Of a stretch of 64,000 nucleotides of DNA, positions 12,016-21,905 are shown piece after piece (the first letter of the stretch is position 1; each line of letters opens with the position of its first letter). The position numbers were made by a program, and so were the translations under genes. The notes beneath the pieces are model-generated. The model was not told the origin of the DNA. It did no database searches and was given only the letters and a program-made list of their open reading frames with translations. Where the stretch lies: contig OX457034.1 of assembly GCA_949752745.1 (NCBI GenBank), forward strand, positions 2,204,646-2,268,645. The letters run 5' to 3'. The DNA comes from Protula sp. h YS-2021 (lineage: Eukaryota; Annelida; Polychaeta; Sabellida; Serpulidae).

Positions 12016-13421
12016 AGTAATGAAACGTTTTGACCCCAAACAAATCGACTCCCCCGTCGATTTCTTTTAAAACAAACAGACCTCCCGTTCGATTTGTTTT
12101 GGGAAAGCCCGCCATAACAAACAGACCTCCACTATAATAAAATGACCTCCACCCCTTCAAATAATCATGTTTAAATATAAAATAAGATGGAAATAAAAAG
12201 GTGCATATGCTTTTTAAATACTATTTAAGCATTTTCTACCTTTTAATGTAGAAAATTATTATTTTAACTCGTCGAAAAATGCTCCGGAGTTCTATCAACA
12301 TAAATTAACATCAATAAAAATATATTTCATGCAAGGAAAACATCAGTAAGAGATTAATCAAAACAAAGTGATGTCACTCAATAGTCCCATCAATGTCAAT
12401 TGGTGTCGCAGCCGTCAGATTAAAACAAAGGAACACCTGGTGAAGATTAGAGGCTTATTTGTCTATGCAAACTTCAGATATAATCCGGATTATACGGGCA
12501 TGAATAAGGTAGTGTATAAAGTGAGCAGCTTGAAGAGTACTTTCATGCATATTTGAGAACAGCAAATGTAGATATGGAAAGTTCAGAAAAAGTCAAAAAT
12601 AACAAAATAGAAAGTGATGGAGAAAACCAGACGGAAAACCGGGATAAGCGAAATACCCAAATCTGCAATTACGTAGTACTTAGTTAGTATCCTCGCGGTA
12701 TATGAAAAAACGAGAAGGCGAGTATCTGTCGCTCGAGTAAACGTTATGTTGCTAGATCGGGAGAGCTTTAATATCAACATGTCCCTGGTAAAAAAGACGG
12801 ATTCTGCCGAATATAAAGAATTGCAGAGCATAAAATTTTTCGACAGCTCATTACCTCAAACATGATAACCTGTGGTGGCGCACTTGATTCAGTATGCAAT
12901 AATTTGGTGCAACACCTGGCATCTACGGAAATGGAACAAGATGGAAAATGGGGGGGGGGGGGGGGGGGGCGAAGATAGAATTGTACGCAGCGGCTACTCT
13001 TCTGCACACCGTCATTTACAGTAAATACGGAAATACCTACAAATGGCTTGCGTTCCGACCACTGAATTCACTTGGAAACACAACGCACACAGACGAGAGC
13101 ATCTATTTAGTCAATCAAAATGATCATTTTGAGGTATTGAAATGCCATTATTGAGCTTGGACAGATTTTTTTGGTGACTGTATATTAGTAGTGTTTTCGT
13201 GTTTGAAAATGTAGATGTTAGTTGCTAAATAAATCGTTATTCATGGGTATAGTTTTTATTTCAATTAAAGAAACTAATAAGCTGGCTATATGTGGAAAGA
13301 AATAAAGAAATCAAACAAAAAATAAAGGGGTTAAAACATTTCAGGGGGTCTTTTTGTTTTAAAGCAAATCGACCGGAGGGCCCGTTTGCTTTAAAACAAA
13401 TCGACCGGGGGGGGGGGGGGT
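12016..13421 (+). mobile_element. Ginger1-like element, family A, copy 2 (interrupted)
   Basis: Same family and orientation as the copy at 9599. It begins AGTAATGAAACG after CCGG at 12012-12015 (first T changed to A). Body sequence stops at 12265 and resumes at 13131 at the matching point of copies 1 and 3. The right end is lost within a G run near 13421. Confidence 0.75.
12266..13130. mobile_element. 865-bp nested insertion
   Basis: Sits inside copy 2 of the family A element. ATTTT occurs at both edges (12261-12265 and 13126-13130), suggesting a 5-bp target duplication. No terminal inverted repeat, poly-A tail or recognisable protein is visible. It contains a long G run at 12950-12969. Class is unknown. 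Confidence 0.55.
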
Positions 13422-13984
13422 TAACCTTCGTTATCAACAATTTTAGGAGAGTTTAGACCAGAGCGTTTTTCTTTATTTCTTTTTAATTTCTTTGTTTATT
13501 TCTATTTATCTTTTTTAAAGAATTTGGTGTATTTTTCCTTTCTTATTTTCTTTATCTTTTTGAAACAGAAACTATTTATATGTCGAATTTTATAAATGGG
13601 GCAACAATTTAAAACACACACTGTGATTTAAACTGTATATTATTTTAAAAGATATGAAAAAATGCACAAGCAGGATATTTATTTGAAAGGATACTTTGTT
13701 TATTTTTAATCAGTTGAAGGAGGCCTTCATTTGAAGGACGAGTGTATTCGAACAATTGGGGTTATTCGGTTGTCACTTCATCAATTATGGAGTGCAACTG
13801 GTGCATTAAAACACATGATTCATTATTGTAATTGATTTGAACCTTTACACATAATGTTGTTCTCATTTTCGGGAATGTAATTAAGCTCAAGCAACAGCTT
13901 TGTTGCCAAATTGTGCTTGAATGCTCATAAATTAGTGAATTTCTATTATTTCATTGTAAACAAATGCCTAGAAGGAATGAATGG
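13422..13984. other. gene-free stretch
   Basis: AT-rich sequence; no repeat or coding signal recognised. Confidence 0.5.
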
Positions 13985-14111
13985 TTTTGTGCGGTCATCA
14001 GCTTAGGGGGAGTGAATGGCACTGTGTGGTATCAGCTTAGTGAGGAGTGAATGGCACTGTGTGGTCATCAGCTTAGGAGGAGTGAATGGCATTGTGTGGT
14101 CATCAGCTTAG
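13985..14111. repeat. 35-bp minisatellite, left of the palindrome
   Basis: Units contain GTGAATGGCACTGTGTGG and ATCAGCTTAG. The same array resumes at 23274, so the palindromic element split it. The last GCTTAG (14106-14111) is one copy of the target duplication. Confidence 0.9.
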
Positions 14112-14117
14112 AGTAGT

Positions 14118-14360
14118 GGGAAAATACGGGTTTGAGCACGCGCGTGCCCAAACCCGTACGGGTTTGAGTACCCGTGTGCTCAAACCCGTACGGGTTTGGG
14201 CACGCGCGTGCTCAAACCCGTACGGGTTTGAGCACCCGTGTGCTCAAACCCGTATTTTCAGGTGTTTTGAAACCCGTACGGGTTTGAGCACAGGTGTGTT
14301 GAAACCCGTACGGGTTTGAGCACACCTGTTTTCAAACCCGCGCAGGTATGAGCACAGTTT
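14118..14360. repeat. left subterminal palindromic repeats
   Basis: Four units of about 32 bp joined by CCCGTACGGG palindromes with words such as TTTGAGCACCCGTGTGCTCA, then diverged units. The right arm has three of the matching units. Related CCCGCGCGGG units recur at 14860-14915. Confidence 0.85.
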
Positions 14361-14439
14361 CCGGAAGTTAATGTAAATTATTTCGTTAAAGCAGTGAGAG
14401 ACGAAATGGCGCATGATTTCGTCATGTACTTTCGTCATC

Positions 14440-15480
14440 CCATCTAGGCACGTGTACTTTTAACCTTGATCTCATTTCGTCAAAGACACTTTTGTCATTT
14501 CATCCAGGCACGTGTACATTTGACCTTGACCTGATTTTGTCAAGGACACTATAACCTTGACCTCATTCAAGGACAGTGCATGTCAAAGACACATTAACCT
14601 TGGCCTCATTCAAGGACACTGTTTTCTTCCCCCCCTCTATTTACGGGTCTCCACCTGAAATAACTAAAAATAATAAACAACTAAAAAAAATAAATAAACA
14701 AATAAAAATAAAATAATAAACAAGTAAAATAAAGAAATAAAAAGCAATAAAACATGAAAAATAAATAAACAAGTAAAAAAATAACAAAATACAAGAAAAA
14801 GTAAATAAATGAATGAAAAATACTTCCGGAAACTGTGCTCATACTCCCATTTTCAGGTGTTTTCAAACCCGCGCGGGTTTGAGCATAGGTGTGTTCAAAC
14901 CCGCGCGGGTATGCGCACAGTTTCCCGGAAGTGGTAAAAAACCGCGCGCGATGTGAATGAAGAGTGAGGTAGCTGAAATAAAAAAGAATAAGCAAATAAA
15001 AAATAAAAAAAATAAACAAATGAAAGAAAATTATATATATATAAATATATAAAAATAAACAAAATAAAGAAGTACAAAAAATAAAGAAGTCAGAAAAACC
15101 CACCCAGCTGGTATGTGTTTTCAAACCCCCAGGGGTATGAAAACCGTTTCCGGAAGTGGTATAAAAACACTTTCGTCAAACCCTCATGAGGTTTGACGAA
15201 ACAGTTTCGTCAGACCCCCAGCGACGAAACAGTTTCGTCGAACCCCAGTGAAAGTCAAGGACACTGTAGAGTAACCTTGACCTTATTTCGTCAAGGACAC
15301 TTTCGTCAAGGTACACGTGTACTTTTGACCTTGACCTAATTTCGTCAAGGACACTATAACCTTGACCTAATTTCGTCAAGGACATTTTCGTCAAAGTACG
15401 CATGTACTTTCGTCATCCCATCCGAGCACGTTCCAACGTGCATGATTTCGTCATACCATCAAGGCACGTTCGTCAAATCA
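14440..15480. repeat. left-arm TTTCGTCA / TCAAGGTCA repeat zone
   Basis: Two clusters (about 14440-14620 and 15170-15480) of roughly 30-bp units built from TTTCGTCAAGGACACT and ACCTTGACCT. In between are A/T-rich TAAATAAA tracts. On the other strand ACCTTGACCT reads AGGTCAAGGT, close to extended nuclear-receptor half-sites. No protein is recognised; open frames here are compositional. Confidence 0.75.
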
Positions 15481-15489
15481 CACATGTAC

Positions 15490-16510
15490 ATACGTGTTCC
15501 CCTTCGGACGTCATTGACCTCATTGATGACGTCACGGATGACGTCATCTACTAAATATTTCAATCGAACATAACTTTATAACTACTCAGTCAATTTCAAC
15601 CATTTTTTCATCATAGTATTCAGGAAGACTTGAAGTGTTTATGTATGACGCCACTGATGGCGTCACTGATGACGTCATCAATGAAATCATATACTCAAAA
15701 TTTTAAATGTGTATATTTTGAAAACTACTCGGTTAATTTCAACCATCTTTTCATCATAGTATTCAGGAAGACCTCAAAGGTTTACGGATGACGTCACTAA
15801 TGACGTCATCAATGACATCATATACTCAAAATTTTAAACGTGTATATCTTTGAAACTGTTCTGCCAATTTCAGCCATCTTTTCACCATAGTATTGAGGAA
15901 GACTTGAAATTTTTATTGATGACGTCATTGATGACGTCACGGATGACGTCATTTACTAAATATTTCAATCAAACATAACTTTATAACTACTCGGTCGATT
16001 TCAACCATCTTTTCACCATAGTATTCAGGAAGACTTGAAGCGTTTATGGATGACGTCATTTACTAAAAATTTCAAACACACATATCTTTAAAACTACTCG
16101 GTCAATTCCAACCGTCTTTTTACCATAGTATTTAGGAAAACTTTAAACTTTTATTGGGAACGTCACTGATGACGTCATGACGACGTCATTTACTCAAAAT
16201 TTCAAACGCACATATCTTTAAAACTACTCGGTCAGTTTCAACCATCTTTTCACCATAGTATTGAGAACAACTTTAAATTTTATTGATGACGTCATGAATG
16301 ACGTTATTTACCTAAAAATTTTAATTGAACATAACTTTCAAACTATTGGACCGATTTTAACCATCTTGTCAACAAAGTGTTTAGGAGGACTTTATATTTG
16401 ATTGATCACGTCATTGATGACGTAACGGATAACGTTATTTACCTAAAGGTTTTAATCCAATATAACTTTAAAACTACTGGACCGATTTCAACCATTTTTT
16501 CATCAATCTG
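15490..16510. repeat. left-arm TGACGTCA-rich array
   Basis: About eight diverged units of 110-140 bp. Each combines one to three GATGACGTCAT words with AAACTACTCGGTCAATTTCA and TCACCATAGTATTCAGGAAG-like segments. TGACGTCA is the perfect CREB/ATF site; whether it is used as such is unknown. Confidence 0.8.
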
Positions 16511-16685
16511 TTCAGCTGGACTTTGTCTTTAATAAAGCATAAAGTGAACGTTGAATATGTGAAGAACGTTGAAACTGCGTTTACACATAAAAAAGCAAGA
16601 CATATATTGAAAAGTTTTATTAATACATTTAAATATACAGCGCTTAATCAATAAACTTTTACATCATTTGTTGATTTTCAAAGTC

Positions 16686-16691
16686 TTTATT
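16686..16691 (-). terminator. polyadenylation signal of left ORF B
   Basis: AATAAA on the minus strand, 22 nt beyond the ORF B stop codon. It mirrors 20724-20729 in the other arm. Confidence 0.6.
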
Positions 16692-16712
16692 ATAAAGTTT
16701 AGTCAAATAAGT

Positions 16713-17372
16713 CTATTTTTCTTCATCTGTTTCACTCCTTTGCACCTCACTGTCCTCATCCACATCAATTTCTTCGTCGCTGCTTTCATTATTCTCCACC
16801 TGATCTAGAAGCTCTTCAAAGAATGCATCGTTTCTTCTTATAGCCGCCTTTAATGCCTTTGAATACTCGTAATGTTTTTCATCAACAAAGTGATTAAAGT
16901 CTTCTAAAATGGTTTGATAATGTTTGCTTTGTTCTAGACGTTGAGTATATTTGAATAGTCTCATAAACAGTTGTTTTAGGCAGTGCTTATAAATGGGTCG
17001 GAAGTCATCACTTGCTCTTTCACGGGCACCTTCAACCCCTTGTTCTTCATATTCTGAAACCTTTTCTTGAAATTTGTCATCATAGTCATCATATACTTCT
17101 TGGACCATATTATACCAAACAGAGTCTATTTCTGACTCACTGTCAGAACTGCTGTCATCGTTGTCCTCGCTACAATGGTTCATATGTTTGAACAAGGCTT
17201 CTTGGCTGTTGTATAATGCACCGCATTCTATACAAGCATGTGCATTATTTTCACCCATGTCAACTCTTAGACTTTCAATAGAAGACTCATCTAACGTTTC
17301 CGTGATAGGTGCTTTTATAGGATTTTCCATCTCTTCCTCCCATTCGCCTTCTGCACGCTCGCTTCCATTCAC
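16713..17372 (-). CDS. ORF B, acidic zinc-finger protein, left arm
   Basis: A 219-residue protein, identical in sequence to the right-arm copy. Residues 47-67 form one finger (C47, C50, H63, then H66 or C67). An acidic Ser-rich stretch (about 68-82), a long helical-looking middle and an acidic C-terminus follow. The frame continues upstream of the chosen ATG: an in-frame TGA at 17394-17396 interrupts a clear C2H2 finger (YKCNICSKSY...SLKRH, stop, KHVH) that starts at an ATG at 17456. Further upstream, HHLRTGCGTER looks like the end of yet another finger. The 219-residue form is therefore either a truncated remnant or a product whose upstream part is altered by splicing. Likely nuclear and nucleic-acid binding; family not recognised. 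Confidence 0.7.
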   Translation of the reverse strand: MNGSERAEGEWEEEMENPIKAPITETLDESSIESLRVDMGENNAHACIECGALYNSQEALFKHMNHCSEDNDDSSSDSESEIDSVWYNMVQEVYDDYDDKFQEKVSEYEEQGVEGARERASDDFRPIYKHCLKQLFMRLFKYTQRLEQSKHYQTILEDFNHFVDEKHYEYSKALKAAIRRNDAFFEELLDQVENNESSDEEIDVDEDSEVQRSETDEEK

Positions 17373-17516
17373 TTCTGAAGTGTGTACATGCTTTCAGTGT
17401 CTTTTAAGGCTTTGTGGCCAATGGTAAGATTTCGAACAAATGTTACATTTATACATCCTTTCGGTTCCACATCCAGTTCTCAAATGATGAAAAAGTCTTT
17501 GAGTGTCGATATATAT

Positions 17517-17740
17517 TTATATATATGACAACAACAACGGTAACAGCAACTGTGTTGTTGTTGTGTTGTTGTTGCGTTGTTGTTGTTGTTGCGTTGTTGT
17601 TGTGTTGTTGTTGTTGTTGTTGCGTTGTTGTGTTGTTGTTGTTGTGTTGTTGTTGTTGTTGTTGTTGTTGTTTAGTTGTTGTGTTGCGTTGTTATTGTTG
17701 CGTTGTTGTTGCCTTGTTGTTGTTGTTGTTAAAAAGACGT
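17517..17740. repeat. (GTT)n / (CAA)n tract, left arm
   Basis: Imperfect trinucleotide tract between ORF A and ORF B. The right arm holds the same tract at 19665-19880 with 15 more bases. It may lie in the ORF B 5' leader or in an intron. Confidence 0.85.
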
Positions 17741-17883
17741 GCAAAGCGCGCAAATGCTCCTTCTTCTACACAGACTTTTCAGTTATCACTGATTGGTTGA
17801 AATCGGTCCAAGTTTACTTTGAACACATCATCCATAGTCTCTGCACATCTGTCTTCAATGTACTAATACCTTTGAGGTCCGTT

Positions 17884-17891
17884 CTTTTATA
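17884..17891 (-). promoter_or_regulatory. candidate TATA box of left ORF B
   Basis: TATAAAAG overlapping the ORF A stop codon, with a leader downstream that resembles the start of ORF A. Mirrors 19509-19516. Confidence 0.5.
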
Positions 17892-18405
17892 CCCAACCAT
17901 CTGCTGAATCAAGCTTTTCAAACTTCTTGCAAAGCTTTGAATTCACTTCAACTCGTCCATGGTTGAACCGAACAAGGTCTGATACATTCGTCGTCAATGG
18001 AACATCATCATCATAAAGTAAAATGATTCTTGCAGCTACAACTAACATGAGCTCCTCTGCCCAAATTGTATTCGCGTTGATAAATGCTGAATCAATGTCG
18101 TAAGTTGATATGATAAATGTTAAATCAATGTCATAAGTTGATAGTATATGTAGATCTTCACAGTCACGCAGAAACGAGTCGATGAAATCACTTCGAATAG
18201 TCTTTCCGACAGCTTCCCAATGCAGATGTAAATTCTTCACTTGCTGCATCCAATCCCATTCAAAAGTAGGAAGCTTTGAAAACACATAGTTAGTATAATT
18301 CACTTTGAAGACGTCGTCCATAGTCATACATCTGTCAAGAAGTAATGCTGACATTGTGAAGTCTTTTCTCGTCACACAATGTATTACTAGTTGACTAGTT
18401 GACAT
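17887..18405 (-). CDS. ORF A, unknown protein, left arm (intact)
   Basis: A 172-residue open frame that starts MSTSQLVIHCVTRKDF, 12 nt after a TATAAAAG box. It contains a short internal duplication (STYDIDLTFII then STYDIDSAFI, about residues 95-115) and is rich in Trp, Asp and helix-forming residues. I see no signal peptide, membrane segment or motif that names a family. It is the first gene from the palindrome centre, followed by ORF B on the same strand. The left copy is intact while the right one is frameshifted. Possible roles in element mobility or copy control are speculation. Confidence 0.65.
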   Translation of the reverse strand: MSTSQLVIHCVTRKDFTMSALLLDRCMTMDDVFKVNYTNYVFSKLPTFEWDWMQQVKNLHLHWEAVGKTIRSDFIDSFLRDCEDLHILSTYDIDLTFIISTYDIDSAFINANTIWAEELMLVVAARIILLYDDDVPLTTNVSDLVRFNHGRVEVNSKLCKKFEKLDSADGWV

Positions 18406-18417
18406 GTTTCACTCATG

Positions 18418-18425
18418 CTTTTATA
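18418..18425 (-). promoter_or_regulatory. TATA box of left ORF A
   Basis: TATAAAAG 12 nt upstream of the ORF A ATG. The short spacing implies a very short leader or a start at a later ATG. Mirrors 18976-18983. Confidence 0.55.
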
Positions 18426-18589
18426 CTACTTCCATGTAATCAAAATATGGTGTGTAACTCGCCAAACAGAACTTTGTTTTAAAAGCTGACTTGGCAGAAT
18501 TTATCACTGCTTGGATATGAATCATTTCACCTACAGTTGTACAGTTGTTATACAGCAGAGACATCTGGTGGTGAAGCGAAATGGTATTC

Positions 18590-18811
18590 ATCCGCCAAAT
18601 GGTATTCATCCGCTAAATGGTATTCATCCGCCAAATGGTATTCATCCGCTAAATGGTATTCATCCGCCAAATGGTATTCATCCGCTAAATGGTATTCATC
18701 CGCCAAATGGTATTCATCCGCTAAATGGTATTCATCCGCCAAATGGTATTCATCCGCTAAATGGTATTCATCCGCCAAATGGTATTCATCCGCGAAATAA
18801 CACAGGAAATA
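18590..18811. repeat. palindrome loop: 18-bp minisatellite
   Basis: Twelve units of ATTCATCCGCCAAATGGT in which CCGCC and CCGCT alternate, making a 36-bp dimer repeated six times. It is the only long single-copy part of the element and separates the two outward promoters. The last 25 bases (GAAATAACACAGG...) are not repeat. Confidence 0.9.
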
Positions 18812-18975
18812 GAATACCATTTCGCTTCACCACCAGATGTCTCTGCTGTATAACAACTGTACAACTGTAGGTGAAATGATTCATATCCAAGCAGTGATAA
18901 ATTCTGCCAAGTCAGCTTTTAAAACAAAGTTCTGTTTGGCGAGTTACACACCATATTTTGATTACATGGAAGTAG

Positions 18976-18983
18976 TATAAAAG
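18976..18983 (+). promoter_or_regulatory. TATA box of right ORF A
   Basis: TATAAAAG upstream of the ATG at 18996; part of a mirror-image pair of divergent promoters around the loop. Confidence 0.55.
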
Positions 18984-18995
18984 CATGAGTGAAAC

Positions 18996-19513
18996 ATGTC
19001 AACTAGTCAACTAGTAATACATTGTGTGACGAGAAAAGACTTCACAATGTCAGCATTACTTCTTGACAGATGTATGACTATGGACGACGTCTTCAAAGTG
19101 AATTATACTAACTATGTGTTTTCAAAGCTTCCTACTTTTGAATGGGATTGGATGCAGCAAGTGAAGAATTTACATCTGCATTGGGAAGCTGTCGGAAAGA
19201 CTATTCCAAGTGATTTCATCGACTCGTTTCTGCGTGACTGTGAAGATCTACATATACTATCAACTTATGACATTGATTTAACATTTATCATATCAACTTA
19301 CGACATTGATTCAGCATTTATCAACGCGAATACAATTTGGCAGAGGAGCTCATGTTAGTTGTAGCTGCAAGAATCATTTTACTTTATGATGATGATGTTC
19401 CATTGACGACGAATGTATCAGACCTTGTTCGGTTCAACCATGGACGAGTTGAAGTGAATTCAAAGCTTTGCAAGAAGTTTGAAAAGCTTGATTCAGCAGA
19501 TGGTTGGGTATAA
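18996..19513 (+). pseudogene. ORF A, right arm, frameshifted
   Basis: Matches left ORF A almost base for base. A GGG to GG deletion near 19338 (ATTTGGGCAGAG on the left, ATTTGGCAGAG here) shifts the frame and ends the product after 120 residues. The original stop TAA remains at 19511-19513. One Arg-to-Pro substitution is also present (TIRSDF versus TIPSDF). Upstream signals are intact, so a truncated protein could still be made. Confidence 0.75.
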
Positions 19514-19516
19514 AAG
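19509..19516 (+). promoter_or_regulatory. candidate TATA box of right ORF B
   Basis: TATAAAAG overlapping the ORF A stop. The next 80 bp repeat, in diverged form, the ORF A leader and start (AGTA-ATACATTG, GACAGATG, ACTATGGATGATGT, TTCAAAGT), so promoter and 5' region look duplicated. Confidence 0.5.
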
Positions 19517-19664
19517 AACGGACCTCAAAGGTATTAGTACATTGTAGACAGATGTGCAGAGACTATGGATGATGTGTTCAAAGTAAACTTGGACCGATTT
19601 CAACCAATCAGTGATAACTGAAAAGTCTGTGTAGAAGAAGGAGCATTTGCGCGCTTTGCACGTC

Positions 19665-19725
19665 TTTTTAACAACAACAACAACAAGGCAACAACAACGC
19701 AACAATAACAACGCAACACAACAAC

Positions 19726-19770
<45 letters not shown>

Positions 19771-19880
19771 CAACAACAACAACACAACAACGCAACAACA
19801 ACAACAACAACACAACAACAACGCAACAACAACAACAACGCAACAACAACACAACAACAACACAGTTGCTGTTACCGTTG
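19665..19880. repeat. (CAA)n tract, right arm
   Basis: Mirror of 17517-17740 and 15 bp longer, as expected for slippage after arm duplication. Confidence 0.85.
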
Positions 19881-20018
19881 TTGTTGTCATATATATAAAT
19901 ATATATCGACACTCAAAGACTTTTTCATCATTTGAGAACTGGATGTGGAACCGAAAGGATGTATAAATGTAACATTTGTTCGAAATCTTACCATTGGCCA
20001 CAAAGCCTTAAAAGACAC

Positions 20019-20021
20019 TGA
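20019..20021 (+). other. in-frame TGA inside the first full zinc finger of ORF B
   Basis: Reading from the ATG at 19959, finger YKCNICSKSYHWPQSLKRH meets TGA before KHVHTSEVNG and the main ORF B frame. The context CAC-TGA-AAG could come from CGA by C-to-T change. The same stop is at 17394-17396 in the left arm. Confidence 0.8.
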
Positions 20022-20042
20022 AAGCATGTACACACTTCAGAA

Positions 20043-20702
20043 GTGAATGGAAGCGAGCGTGCAGAAGGCGAATGGGAGGAAGAGATGGAAAACCCTATAA
20101 AAGCACCTATCACGGAAACGTTAGATGAGTCTTCTATTGAAAGTCTAAGAGTTGACATGGGTGAAAATAATGCACATGCTTGTATAGAATGCGGTGCATT
20201 ATACAACAGCCAAGAAGCCTTGTTCAAACATATGAACCATTGTAGCGAGGACAACGATGACAGCAGTTCTGACAGTGAGTCAGAAATAGACTCTGTTTGG
20301 TATAATATGGTCCAAGAAGTATATGATGACTATGATGACAAATTTCAAGAAAAGGTTTCAGAATATGAAGAACAAGGGGTTGAAGGTGCCCGTGAAAGAG
20401 CAAGTGATGACTTCCGACCCATTTATAAGCACTGCCTAAAACAACTGTTTATGAGACTATTCAAATATACTCAACGTCTAGAACAAAGCAAACATTATCA
20501 AACCATTTTAGAAGACTTTAATCACTTTGTTGATGAAAAACATTACGAGTATTCAAAGGCATTAAAGGCGGCTATAAGAAGAAACGATGCATTCTTTGAA
20601 GAGCTTCTAGATCAGGTGGAGAATAATGAAAGCAGCGACGAAGAAATTGATGTGGATGAGGACAGTGAGGTGCAAAGGAGTGAAACAGATGAAGAAAAAT
20701 AG
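20043..20702 (+). CDS. ORF B, acidic zinc-finger protein, right arm
   Basis: Same 219-residue product as the left-arm copy, with no amino-acid difference, followed 22 nt later by AATAAA (20724-20729) and a second AATAAA at 20794-20799. The interrupted upstream finger is at 19959-20018. Identity between the arms means recent duplication, gene conversion, or selection on the protein. Which applies could be judged from synonymous differences among other genomic copies. Confidence 0.7.
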   Translation: MNGSERAEGEWEEEMENPIKAPITETLDESSIESLRVDMGENNAHACIECGALYNSQEALFKHMNHCSEDNDDSSSDSESEIDSVWYNMVQEVYDDYDDKFQEKVSEYEEQGVEGARERASDDFRPIYKHCLKQLFMRLFKYTQRLEQSKHYQTILEDFNHFVDEKHYEYSKALKAAIRRNDAFFEELLDQVENNESSDEEIDVDEDSEVQRSETDEEK

Positions 20703-20723
20703 ACTTATTTGACTAAACTTTAT

Positions 20724-20729
20724 AATAAA
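20724..20729 (+). terminator. polyadenylation signal of right ORF B
   Basis: AATAAA shortly after the stop codon; a second one lies at 20794-20799. Confidence 0.6.
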
Positions 20730-20879
20730 GACTTTGAAAATCAACAAATGATGTAAAAGTTTATTGATTAAGCGCTGTATATTTAAATGTATTAATAAAA
20801 CTTTTCAATATATGTCTTGCTTTTTTATGTGTAAACGCAGTTTCAACGTTCTTCACATATTCAACGTTCACTTTATGCT

Positions 20880-21905
20880 TTATTAAAGACAAAGTCCAGC
20901 TGAACAGATTGATGAAAAAATGGTTGAAATCGGTCCAGTAGTTTTAAAGTTATATTGGATTAAAACCTTTAGGTAAATAACGTTATCCGTTACGTCATCA
21001 ATGACGTGATCAATCAAATATAAAGTCCTCCTAAACACTTTGTTGACAAGATGGTTAAAATCGGTCCAATAGTTTGAAAGTTATGTTCAATTAAAATTTT
21101 TAGGTAAATAACGTCATTCATGACGTCATCAATAAAATTTAAAGTTGTTCTCAATACTATGGTGAAAAGATGGTTGAAACTGACCGAGTAGTTTTAAAGA
21201 TATGTGCGTTTGAAATTTTGAGTAAATGACGTCGTCATGACGTCATCAGTGACGTTCCCAATAAAAGTTTAAAGTTTTCCTAAATACTATGGTAAAAAGA
21301 CGGTTGGAATTGACCGAGTAGTTTTAAAGATATGTGTGTTTGAAATTTTTAGTAAATGACGTCATCCATAAACGCTTCAAGTCTTCCTGAATACTATGGT
21401 GAAAAGATGGTTGAAATCGACCGAGTAGTTATAAAGTTATGTTTGATTGAAATATTTAGTAAATGACGTCATCCGTGACGTCATCAATGACGTCATCAAT
21501 AAAAATTTCAAGTCTTCCTCAATACTATGGTGAAAAGATGGCTGAAATTGGCAGAACAGTTTCAAAGATATACACGTTTAAAATTTTGAGTATATGATGT
21601 CATTGATGACGTCATTAGTGACGTCATCCGTAAACCTTTGAGGTCTTCCTGAATACTATGATGAAAAGATGGTTGAAATTAACCGAGTAGTTTTCAAAAT
21701 ATACACATTTAAAATTTTGAGTATATGATTTCATTGATGACGTCATCAGTGACGCCATCAGTGGCGTCATACATAAACACTTCAAGTCTTCCTGAATACT
21801 ATGATGAAAAAATGGTTGAAATTGACTGAGTAGTTATAAAGTTATGTTCGATTGAAATATTTAGTAGATGACGTCATCCGTGACGTCATCAATGAGGTCA
21901 ATGAC
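20880..21905. repeat. right-arm TGACGTCA-rich array
   Basis: Mirror image of 15490-16510, with the same unit order and the same TGACGTCA clusters. Confidence 0.8.

Noticed and set aside
18590..18811. CRISPR-like array
   Set aside because: Contiguous 18-bp tandem repeats without unique spacers, in an animal genome.
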